From contig JALFGC010000037.1 of NCBI GenBank assembly GCA_022777485.1, forward strand, positions 1 through 50,638: DNA of 50,638 nucleotides, given 5' to 3'. How positions within the stretch are numbered: position 1 is the first letter of the stretch; each line of letters opens with the position of its first letter. Both the position numbers and the translations under genes were made by a program. Source of the stretch: Bacteroidales bacterium (lineage in GTDB: Bacteria > Bacteroidota > Bacteroidia > Bacteroidales > Paludibacteraceae). The notes below the pieces were generated by a model. That model searched no databases. It was not told the DNA's origin and was given only the letters and a program-made list of their open reading frames with translations. This document shows, piece by piece, positions 42,546 to 50,200 of the stretch.

Positions 42546-43370
42546 ATGGCAGAAAAGAAATATGTATGCTCCGTGTGCGGCTATGTGTACACGGGAGACA
42601 AAGCGCCCGAAGAATGCCCGCAGTGTCATCAGAAAGGTGTCTTTGTAGAAGAAAAGAAAGGGCTGAACACCAACGGCAATCTCTATACCTTCGCCTACGC
42701 AACGGTGATAGTAGTGCTGGTGGCAGTGTTGCTCGCTGTGGTGAGCCAAGTGCTGAGCCCGCGTCAGCAAGCCAATGTGCTGCTTGACCAACAGAAGCAG
42801 ATTCTCGTGGCGCTCAATCAAGACTATTCCGAGACCGACCCCGCGGCTTTGTATCAGCGCCTTGTTGTGGATACGCTGGACGTGAATGGGGCACCGGTAT
42901 TCGTAGCGAACATTGAGGGCGAGACGAAGTTCGTACTGAAACTGCATGGCGCCGGTCTATGGGGCGGCATCGGAGGCTACCTCGCGCTTGACGCGGACAA
43001 GAACACCATCTTCGGTGTGAACTTCAACCACGAGAGCGAGACCCCGGGTCTGGGTGCTGAGATTGTAACGGAGAAATTCCGCCACCAATTCAACGGTAAG
43101 CATATCAAGAATGCGGACGGAGAAGTGGTGTCGGTGGCAGTGCTGAAATCCGGCAAACTGGCAGAAGGTCAGGAGCAGGTGGATGCTATCTCCGGCGCAA
43201 CCATCACCTCGACGGGCGTAAGCGATATGTTGCTCAGCAACTTAGGCGAATATGCTGATTTCTTGAATAAGATGTGTAATAAACCTTGTCAGGCTACATG
43301 CTGCGAGGCAGAGGAGGTTGCTCCGGCTACTTGCTGCGAGGAGGCTTGCGAACAAACGGAGGGAGAATAA
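42546..43370 (+). CDS. nqrC: Na+-NQR subunit C with fused N-terminal rubredoxin-type domain and Cys-rich tail
   Basis: 274 residues. Residues 1-30 form a rubrerythrin-type rubredoxin/zinc-ribbon domain: YVCSVCGYVYTGDKAPEECP with Cys8, Cys11, Cys24 and Cys27. A linker leads to the single membrane helix (about 47-67) where ordinary NqrC begins (NTNGNLYTFAYATVIV). The FMN domain is complete, with the covalent FMN Thr219 in DAISGATITSTG. Beyond the usual end is a tail with seven cysteines at 244, 248, 252, 253, 263, 264 and 268. No alternative start would remove the ribbon: the codon before NTNG is CTG. In known Na+-NQR the N-terminus is cytoplasmic and the FMN domain periplasmic, so the two cysteine regions lie on opposite membrane sides. 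Confidence 0.94.
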   Translation: MAEKKYVCSVCGYVYTGDKAPEECPQCHQKGVFVEEKKGLNTNGNLYTFAYATVIVVLVAVLLAVVSQVLSPRQQANVLLDQQKQILVALNQDYSETDPAALYQRLVVDTLDVNGAPVFVANIEGETKFVLKLHGAGLWGGIGGYLALDADKNTIFGVNFNHESETPGLGAEIVTEKFRHQFNGKHIKNADGEVVSVAVLKSGKLAEGQEQVDAISGATITSTGVSDMLLSNLGEYADFLNKMCNKPCQATCCEAEEVAPATCCEEACEQTEGE

Positions 43371-43371
43371 T

Positions 43372-43995
43372 ATGGCACTATCTCAGAAAACAAAAGACAC
43401 CCTGCTGGGTCCTTTGAACTTGAACAACCCTGTGGTAGTACAGGTGTTGGGTATATGCTCCGCGCTGGCGGTAACGGTGCAACTGAAGCCCGCGTTGGTG
43501 ATGGGTATTGCCGTTACTATCATCGTGGCGATGTCTAACGTGATTATCTCACTGATTCGCAAGACAATACCGATGCGTATCCGTATCATTGTGCAATTAG
43601 TGGTAGTGGCTGCGCTGGTAACGCTCGTGAGCGAGATTCTGAAAGCCTTTGCCTACGACATTGCTATGCAGCTGAGCGTGTATATCGGACTGATTATCAC
43701 CAACTGTATCTTGATGGGTCGCTTGGAGGCATTCGCTATGACCAACAAAGTATGGGATTCGTTCCTTGATGGTCTCGGCAACGGCTTCGGCTACGCTATC
43801 ATCCTTGTGATTGTCGCTTTCTTCCGCGAGTTGCTCGGCTCGGGCACCCTGCTCGGCTTCCGCGTGATTCCGGAGAGTTGGTATATCGCCAACGGCGGCG
43901 TTTACGAGAACTGCGGTATGATGATGATGCCGGCTATGGCACTTATTTTGGTAGGATGTATCATTTGGGCTCACAGAGGCCTAAATAAAGACTAA
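43372..43995 (+). CDS. nqrD: Na+-NQR subunit D
   Basis: 207 residues, six membrane helices. Half of the NqrD/E pair that holds an intramembrane iron-sulfur centre: Cys29 (LGICSAL) and Cys112 (ITNCILMGR) are present. I start at the ATG at 43372, one base after the nqrC stop; the upstream in-frame extension overlaps nqrC. Confidence 0.95.
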   Translation: MALSQKTKDTLLGPLNLNNPVVVQVLGICSALAVTVQLKPALVMGIAVTIIVAMSNVIISLIRKTIPMRIRIIVQLVVVAALVTLVSEILKAFAYDIAMQLSVYIGLIITNCILMGRLEAFAMTNKVWDSFLDGLGNGFGYAIILVIVAFFRELLGSGTLLGFRVIPESWYIANGGVYENCGMMMMPAMALILVGCIIWAHRGLNKD

Positions 43996-44084
43996 TAGAC
44001 CGTTCGCTTCGCTCACTGAACGACCGTTGCACTAAACGACCGTTCTTCGAACTGAACGACTGAATTACCAACGACTGCTATAAG
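43996..44084. repeat. Left arm of family E element around the four-helix-bundle gene
   Basis: GACCGTTCGCTTCGCTCACT, GAACGACCGTTGCACTAAAC, then ACTGAACGACTGAATTACCA and ACGACTGCTATAAG just before the ATG. Complementary in about 40 of 58 positions (by eye) to the right arm at 44459-44530. Confidence 0.75.
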
Positions 44085-44459
44085 ATGCACAATTATATGC
44101 GCCTTAAAATATGGTCAGAAAGTATGGATTTAGTACAAACCATATATAATGCGACAAGCCAATTTCCATCCCATGAAAAGTATGGCATTGTTTCACAAAT
44201 GACCCGTGCAGCCGTATCCATTCCTTCCAACATTGCAGAAGGGGCAGGTAGAGATACTGATAAGGAGTTTTGTCATTTCCTGAGTATTGCGCTTGGTTCA
44301 TCCTATGAATTGCATACACAAGTTATTCTTTGTGAACGCATTGGATACTTTGACCACGAGCAATCGGCAACATTACAAGACCTCATTGTCAAAGAACAAC
44401 AACTTATTATGTCGTTCCGCCATAAACTCTCTACTAATCAGCAACCGATATTACACTAA
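44085..44459 (+). CDS. Four-helix-bundle protein of the 23S rRNA intervening-sequence (S23) family
   Basis: 124 residues: MHNYMRLKIWSESMDLVQTI, FPSHEKYGIVSQMTRAAVSI, PSNIAEGAGRDTDKEFCHFL, then the fourth helix with LIVKEQQLIMSFRHKL. This is the family signature (LKVWQ-like start, RRAAVSIPSNIAEG core). Such genes are known in loops of intervening sequences of 23S rRNA and elsewhere in Bacteroidota; the fold is shared with Avd accessory proteins of retroelements, but no reverse transcriptase is present. It interrupts nqrD-nqrE, is visibly more AT-rich than its neighbours, and is bounded by inverted repeat arms that touch its stop codon. Function unknown. Confidence 0.92.
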   Translation: MHNYMRLKIWSESMDLVQTIYNATSQFPSHEKYGIVSQMTRAAVSIPSNIAEGAGRDTDKEFCHFLSIALGSSYELHTQVILCERIGYFDHEQSATLQDLIVKEQQLIMSFRHKLSTNQQPILH

Positions 44460-44530
44460 TTCAGTCTTTCAGCCGTAGGCGGTCGGACAACAAAGTGGTC
44501 AGGCAGCGAAGCGGTCAAAATAATCATTAA
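44459..44530. repeat. Right arm of family E element around the four-helix-bundle gene
   Basis: ATTCAGTCTTTCAGCCGTAG, GCGGTCGGACAACAAAGTGG, TCAGGCAGCGAAGCGGTC. The inner 15 bases pair 13/15 with 44051-44065. Its first base is the last base of the gene's TAA. Confidence 0.78.
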
Positions 44531-44533
44531 TCT

Positions 44534-45142
44534 ATGGAACATGCATTAAGTCTATTTGTTCGCAGCATATTCGCTGACAACATGATTTTCGCATACTTCT
44601 TGGGTATGTGTTCGTACCTTGCCGTGTCGAAAGATGTAAAGACCAGTGCGGGATTGGGCGTAGCCGTTACCTTCGTGCTACTCATCACCCTGCCGGTGAA
44701 CTATCTGCTGCAAGTGTATGTGTTGAACCCGCTGAACTTGGGTTACTTGTCGTTCATCCTCTTTATCGCCGTGATTGCCGCTATCGTGCAGTTGGTGGAG
44801 ATGATTGTGGAGAAATACTCGCCGTCACTCTATGCGGCGCTGGGTATCTTCCTACCGTTGATTGCCGTTAACTGCGCCATCATGGGTGGCTCGCTCTTCA
44901 TGCAGCAGCGTATCATCCTTGACCCTGAGAATGTGAAAGCGATTGCGAACATCGGCGATGCCTTTGCTTATGCTTTCGGCTCCGGCTTGGGATGGTTGCT
45001 GGCTATCGTTTGCCTTGCCGGCATCCGCGAGAAGATGGAATACAACGATGTACCCAAACCCCTGCAAGGACTGGGCATCACCTTCATCACCGTAGGTCTG
45101 ATGGCGATGGCTTTCATGTGCTTCTCGGGGCTTAACATTTAA
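44534..45142 (+). CDS. nqrE: Na+-NQR subunit E
   Basis: 202 residues, six membrane helices; pseudo-twofold partner of NqrD. Conserved cysteines Cys26 (LGMCSYLA) and Cys114 (VNCAIMGG) complete the intramembrane iron-sulfur site. Separated from nqrD by the inserted four-helix-bundle element, but in the same orientation. Confidence 0.95.
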   Translation: MEHALSLFVRSIFADNMIFAYFLGMCSYLAVSKDVKTSAGLGVAVTFVLLITLPVNYLLQVYVLNPLNLGYLSFILFIAVIAAIVQLVEMIVEKYSPSLYAALGIFLPLIAVNCAIMGGSLFMQQRIILDPENVKAIANIGDAFAYAFGSGLGWLLAIVCLAGIREKMEYNDVPKPLQGLGITFITVGLMAMAFMCFSGLNI

Positions 45143-45146
45143 TGAT

Positions 45147-45152
45147 AGGAGG
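45147..45152 (+). promoter_or_regulatory. Canonical AGGAGG Shine-Dalgarno before nqrF
   Basis: AGGAGG lies 9 nt before the nqrF ATG. Most genes in this window have no such motif. Confidence 0.75.
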
Positions 45153-45161
45153 ACAACAGAT

Positions 45162-46442
45162 ATGAATTATATAGCAATTCTTAGCGCAGTTGGGGTATTC
45201 CTTGCGGTTATCCTGCTACTGGTTGGCATCCTTTTGCTGGCAAAGAAGTATTTAGTGCCTTCGGGCGATGTGAAAGTAGTGGTGAACGGCGACAAGGAAT
45301 ACCATATTCCTGCCGGCGGTACGCTGCTGAGTGCGATGGGCGCAGCGGGTGTGCACCTGCCTTCTGCCTGCGGCGGTAAAGGCTCGTGCGGACAGTGCAA
45401 GTGCCAAGTGCTGGAAGGCGGCGGCGAGATTCTGCCTACCGAGACCGTGCATTTCACCCGCAAGCAGCAGAAAGACCATTGGCGTTTGGGCTGCCAAGTG
45501 AAGGTGAAGAACGACCTCGCGTTGAAGATTGACGAGTCCGTACTCGGCGTGAAGGAATGGGAGTGCACCGTCATCTCGAACAAGAACGTGGCTACGTTCA
45601 TCAAGGAGTTCAAGGTGCAGTTGCCCCCGGGAGAGCACATGGACTTTATTCCAGGTTCGTATGCACAAATCAAGATTCCTGCATACGACATCCACTACAA
45701 GGATTTCGACCGTGAAATGATTGGCGACCTGTATGTGCCGGCATGGGAGAAATTCGGTCTCTTTGGTTTGCACCAAAAGAATACCGAGCCCACTATCCGT
45801 GCCTACTCGATGGCGAACTACCCCGACGAAGGCGATATCATTACGCTGACCGTGCGTATCGCTACCCCGCCGTTCAAACCGAAAGAGCAATGCCCGAATG
45901 GTCCCGAGTTCCAAGATGTGCCCTGCGGTATCGCTTCGACTTACATCTTCTCGCTCAAGCCGGGTGATAAGGTAACGATGTCGGGCCCTTACGGTGACTT
46001 CCACCCTGTTTTCGATTCCAAGCGCGAGATGATTTGGGTAGGTGGTGGTGCAGGTATGGCTCCGCTCCGCGCACAAATCATGCACATGCTCAAGACCCTG
46101 CACACACGCGACCGCGAGATGCACTATTTCTACGGTGCACGTGCCATCGACGAAGTCTTCTTCATGGACGATTTCCTCGCATTGGAGAAGGAGTATCCCA
46201 ACTTCCATTTCCATTTGGCGCTCGACCGACCGGACCCCAAGGCAGACGCTCTCGGCGTGAAATATACGCCGGGCTTCATTGCTCCCGTGATGGGCGACAC
46301 CTATCTCAAGCAGCATGATGCACCCGAAGATATCGAGTACTACCTCTGCGGACCTCCTATGATGTCCAAGACGGTGGTTGACCTGCTCCACTCTCTCGGC
46401 GTAGAAGACGACATGATTCGCTTCGATAACTTCGGAGGCTAA
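45162..46442 (+). CDS. nqrF: Na+-NQR subunit F, NADH-oxidising
   Basis: 426 residues: membrane anchor (about 6-28), ferredoxin-like [2Fe-2S] domain with Cys70, Cys76, Cys79 and Cys111, FAD domain (IRAYSMANYP; SGPYGDF) and NADH domain (VGGGAGMAPLRAQI; CGPPMM near the C-terminus). Electron entry point of the pump. Last gene of the operon, followed by a strong hairpin. Confidence 0.96.
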   Translation: MNYIAILSAVGVFLAVILLLVGILLLAKKYLVPSGDVKVVVNGDKEYHIPAGGTLLSAMGAAGVHLPSACGGKGSCGQCKCQVLEGGGEILPTETVHFTRKQQKDHWRLGCQVKVKNDLALKIDESVLGVKEWECTVISNKNVATFIKEFKVQLPPGEHMDFIPGSYAQIKIPAYDIHYKDFDREMIGDLYVPAWEKFGLFGLHQKNTEPTIRAYSMANYPDEGDIITLTVRIATPPFKPKEQCPNGPEFQDVPCGIASTYIFSLKPGDKVTMSGPYGDFHPVFDSKREMIWVGGGAGMAPLRAQIMHMLKTLHTRDREMHYFYGARAIDEVFFMDDFLALEKEYPNFHFHLALDRPDPKADALGVKYTPGFIAPVMGDTYLKQHDAPEDIEYYLCGPPMMSKTVVDLLHSLGVEDDMIRFDNFGG

Positions 46443-46460
46443 AGATACCCTACTCTATCT

Positions 46461-46540
46461 GTTTCAGGTTTCAAGTTTCAGGCTTTTGTGCAAGTGTTCA
46501 TTCACTTACCACCCAAACTTGAAACCTGAAACTATTTTTA
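46461..46540 (+). terminator. Inverted repeat / terminator after nqrF
   Basis: Perfect 18-bp stem GTTTCAGGTTTCAAGTTT (46461-46478) / AAACTTGAAACCTGAAAC (46515-46532), loop 36 nt, followed by TATTTTTAT. The stem is itself built of GTTTCA repeats. Confidence 0.78.
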
Positions 46541-46559
46541 TGCCCCACTACGCAACAAT

Positions 46560-46685
46560 ACAGTACGATAATTAAGATTTTCAACACCGCGACCATCTCT
46601 GGTGTTTATCGCGGGTTTATCGCGGGTTTATCGCGGGTCGGAAGAGAGGGGAAAACACCCCGAAAATGTACTATTTTTAAGATTT
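46560..46685. repeat. Family L element with TTAAGATTTTC ends and an 11-bp core
   Basis: AGTACGATAATTAAGATTTT, core at 46605-46637, and ATGTACTATTTTTAAGATTT at the right. Same plan as 13800 and 38966. Part of the gene-free stretch 46443-46801. Confidence 0.78.
46605..46637. repeat. 11-bp tandem array TTTATCGCGGG, three units
   Basis: Three perfect 11-bp units followed by TCGGAAG. Confidence 0.9.
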
Positions 46686-46723
46686 TCCCCCTTCTGCGAC
46701 CTCCCCATCCCCTCAAGCCAAAA

Positions 46724-46756
46724 GTGGCTGCCGAACTCAACATGTTAGGCAGCCAC
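46724..46756 (-). terminator. Terminator of the small membrane-protein gene
   Basis: 9-bp perfect stem GTGGCTGCC / GGCAGCCAC with a 15-nt loop, then ACTTTTGG on the minus strand; 45 bp after the small gene. Confidence 0.75.
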
Positions 46757-46801
46757 TCGTTTCATTCTATTAGCGGGAAGTCCCCGCCTTGCTTACAGCG
46801 T

Positions 46802-46930
46802 TTATGCTTTTGGATGGGTCTCCTTGCGCTTCTTGTGCTCTTTTACTTTCTGCATGATGCTGATGGTAAGAAATGGCACAAGAAACATTGCCAAGAATAC
46901 AAGGGTAAGTATTACAATTGATACGTCCAT
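46802..46930 (-). CDS. Small single-span membrane protein, 42 residues
   Basis: Minus-strand ORF: MDVSIVILTLVFLAMFLVPF then LTISIMQKVKEHKKRKETHP KA. One hydrophobic helix (about 4-24) and a strongly basic cytoplasmic tail (positive-inside). A terminator hairpin follows, supporting a real gene. No family recognised. The longer plus-strand ORF over the same bases has no such logic. The start is the ATG at 46930. Confidence 0.65.
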   Translation of the reverse strand: MDVSIVILTLVFLAMFLVPFLTISIMQKVKEHKKRKETHPKA

Positions 46931-46964
46931 AGTTGTAAAGGTTAATTTGTTGGTAATTAAGGGT

Positions 46965-47040
46965 TTATTAGACCGCTTCGCTGAACGACCATTTCATTGT
47001 CCGACCGTTTCACTGAAAGACTGATTTACCAACATCCGCT
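46965..47040. repeat. Family E left arm, cargo family F
   Basis: GACCGCTTCGCTGAACGACC, CCGACCGTTTCACTGAAAGA, CTGATTTACCAACATCCGCT. The TTACCAAC border matches the left border of the four-helix-bundle element (44066). Confidence 0.75.
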
Positions 47041-47056
47041 AAGAATCCTTCCTCAT

Positions 47057-47139
47057 CTCTGCAAGGGCGTAGCCCGCAGCAAGGAGTTTTCCTATTCCTG
47101 TTCGCTGACGCTCACGAGATTCATGGGATTTTTGCAGAG
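47057..47139. repeat. Family F module inside a family E element
   Basis: 83 bp CTCTGCAAGGGCGTAGCCC ... ATTTTTGCAGAG. It occupies the same position between E arms as the four-helix-bundle gene does at 44085. Confidence 0.78.
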
Positions 47140-47145
47140 GATACC

Positions 47146-47232
47146 ATTTCTGAGACCATATCAGTCTTACAGCGAACAAAGTGAGCGGTCTTTTGTCTTT
47201 CAGCGCGAAAGCGCGGTCGTTCCGTCGCTCTA
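47146..47232. repeat. Family E right arm
   Basis: CCATATCAGTCTTACAGCGA, ACAAAGTGAGCGGTC, then CTTTCAGCGCGAAAGCGCGG, inverted relative to 46965. It borders the end of the RND-channel ORF. Confidence 0.7.
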
Positions 47233-47233
47233 A

Positions 47234-50200
47234 TCACCAAAAACTATGGAAGGGGAAAGGAATGTCGTATTTCTGTAGGTTTAGGGTATGGCGCTCGCTA
47301 TGGTCTATAGCGGAGGCATATTGGTGGGAGGTGAACTGCTGCGCTTTGTGGGAGACCCTCTCCGGCTCCCCCTTAAAGGGGGAGGGATTCGATACCGAGA
47401 AGCGGTTACGGTTAGAGCGGGTGAGGTCGGCGTAGCGGCGCGCGGAGACGCGGTAGGCGATGATGGCATCGGTGAGGTCGTTCTGCGCCTTGAGGAGCGT
47501 GGTCTGCGCGGTGAGCAGGTCGGTGAGCGTCGCCATACCGGCTTGGTAGTTCGCCTGCATGAGTTGGTAGTTCTGCTGCGCTTTCTGCAGCACCTGCTCC
47601 TGCTCCGAGACCATGAGGATAGCCTGCTGCAGTTGGTCGCATACCTGCTGCGTGCGGAGGTCAAGCATCGCGGAGAGGTGCTCCTGCTCTATCCGCGCCT
47701 GCTCCACCGCCAGCGAGTGCTCCTTGAGCTTATGCCCTGTTTTCCACCACTCGGTGAGCGGCACTTTCACACTCACGAACAGCAGCCCGTTGCCCGTCTC
47801 GCTGCCGAAACCGTTGTGGAGGATGTCGGCTTGGAACTTGCCATAACTATAGTTTGCCCCTATCGCCACCTGCGGCAGAGCGTCCGCCAGCACCATGCGT
47901 TTCTGCAGTTGCGCCGCCTCCACTTGAAGGGCAAGCAGGTCGTGCTCGGGGGAAGACCCTCCCCATCCCTCCCTACAAAGGGAGGGGGAAAGAGGACCCG
48001 CCCCGTCCCTCCCTACAAGGGAGGGGGAAAGATTCGTATCTATAGACGAAGGTAATTCATCTACTCTCCCCCTTTGTAGGGGGAGTTGGAGGGGGTCCGT
48101 GGATAGGACGATGTCATCCTCCACTCCGATGGCGAGGGCGAGGGCGCGTTTAGCGAGGCGGAGACCGCTCTCCAATTGGAGGCGGGTGCGCCGTATCTCG
48201 CTCTGCTTAATCTCTACTTGCAGGAGGTCGGAGGGCAGTGCTAATCCCGCATTGACTGCAGTCTGCACGGTGTAATGGAGCGTGTCGAGCAGGGTAGCCA
48301 CCGCCTCTACGGTCTGCTGCTTCTCCTGCAAGCCCACGATGAGCCAGTAACTCTCCTCCACCTCTTCCAGCACATCGCGCTCCTGCACTTCGCGTTGCAG
48401 TTCTGCCGCTTGAATACCCACCTTAGCAAGGCGGTTGCCGGCCACGACCTTACCCCCCACATACAGAGGCTGCACCGCCGTAACACCCATCGTATAGCCA
48501 TATTGGAAGAGGGCAAGGTGGTTCTGCAAGCCCAGCGACGCGCCAAACTCCTCGTACAGCGCTTGCAGCAACTCGCGGGTGTTGGCATTGCCGATATCGG
48601 TCAGCCCAATGTCCACCAGCGGGTTCAGCGCATGGTAGCCCAACGCCGAGGCACTCACCTGCGGGAAGTAGTTGGTGAACGCCTGTTGCTTCACCTGCTT
48701 GGCTTTCTCCACCTCGAGAGCGGCTTTCCGCAGTTCGGGGTTGTTTCGGCGGGCGAGCGCAAGGCAGGAGTCGAGGGTTAAGACCCCCTCCGGCTCCAAG
48801 ACCCCCTCCGGCTCCCCCTTAAAGGGGGAGAGAGAGGACCCACCCCTGCCCTCCCTACAAAGGGAGGGGGTAGAGGACCCACCCCTGCCCTCCCTACAAA
48901 GGGAGGGGGTAGAGGACCCACCCCTGCCCTCCCTACAAAGGGAGGGGGTAGATAGATTACCTTCGTCTATAGAAACTACACTGTCGGTGTAAGCATTATT
49001 TGCAGAAATAGGTAGGCAGCAGAGGAGGCAGAGGAGGATGGTTAGGAGAGGTTTGCTAAAAGTCTGTTCGGATTTGCCCGCCTTGAAGTCTCCCTTTAAG
49101 GGAGATTTAGAGGGTCGTTTTCCCATCAGTTTCCAATACATCACGGGGAGGATAGTCACGGTGAGGGGGAGGGTGAAGATAGTGCCGAAGCAGATGACGA
49201 CGCCCATCGGCATCCATAGACTGGTATGCGCGATAATCATCGGCATGACGCCCAATGCCGTAGTGGCGGAGGTGAGGAAGATAGGGCGCATACGGCGCAA
49301 GCCCGCTTCGTAGGCGGCATCGCGGACAGAGAGGTGCTTGGTCTTGCGCAACTCCTCCGCGTACTCGTACATCATTATTGCGTTGCGCACAATCACGCCT
49401 ATGAGTGCCACCAAGCCCAAGAACGCCGTGATACTGATATCCAATCGGAAGATATACAAGCCAAGGAACGCGCCGTAGATACATAGCAGCGCACTGGAGA
49501 GGGTGAGCAGCGCCAACGGCACCTTGCCGAAATGGTAGAGCAAGAGCACCAGCATCACCAACAGCGCCGCCACCACCGACCATAGTATCTGCGGCACCAT
49601 CTCATTATTGACCGCCGACAAGCCGCCGTAGGAGATGGTAACGCCCTCGGGGAGGTCGGTCATGTGGGTACTAATCCACTGCTTCACTTTCTTCTCCGCG
49701 GCAACGGAACTGGTGTTGCCCCGCAGGTCGCAACCCACGGTGATGGTAGGGATGCCGTTGTAGTGGGTGATAGAGGCACGATGCCAAGCGGGCTCAAGCG
49801 TGGCGACCTGCCTGAGCGGCACCCAAAGGGAGGGGATATTGGTGGGGATGAGCAAGCTCTCTATTTGACTATTTGACCATTTACTACTTGACAATTTTGC
49901 GTCTCCTTGTTCTCCCGACAAGTCGGGACAAGTTTGGCTCTTGGTTTCTTGCTCCGCCATGTACAGCACCACGGGGAGTGGATAGTCGTCCTCATAAAGA
50001 GTGGTCATGGTGGTGCCGCTGTGGAGCGTGGCGAGGTAGAGCGAGAGTTGGGTCTGCGTGATGCCTAAGCGCGTGGCTTCGTCTTCTTTGAGCACGATGC
50101 GCACCTGCCGCTTGAACTGGTCGTAATCGGAGTGCACCCATGTCATCTCCGGCTGCTGCGCCATGAAGGCTTTGAGCGAGTCGGCGAGCACTGCCATCTG

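Noticed and set aside
44085..44459. Diversity-generating retroelement accessory protein (Avd)
   Set aside because: Only the fold is shared; no reverse transcriptase, template or variable repeat nearby, and the sequence fits the S23 family.
46724..46921. Plus-strand 65-codon ORF with a hydrophobic stretch
   Set aside because: It begins inside a terminator hairpin and is antisense to the better minus-strand 42-residue membrane protein.
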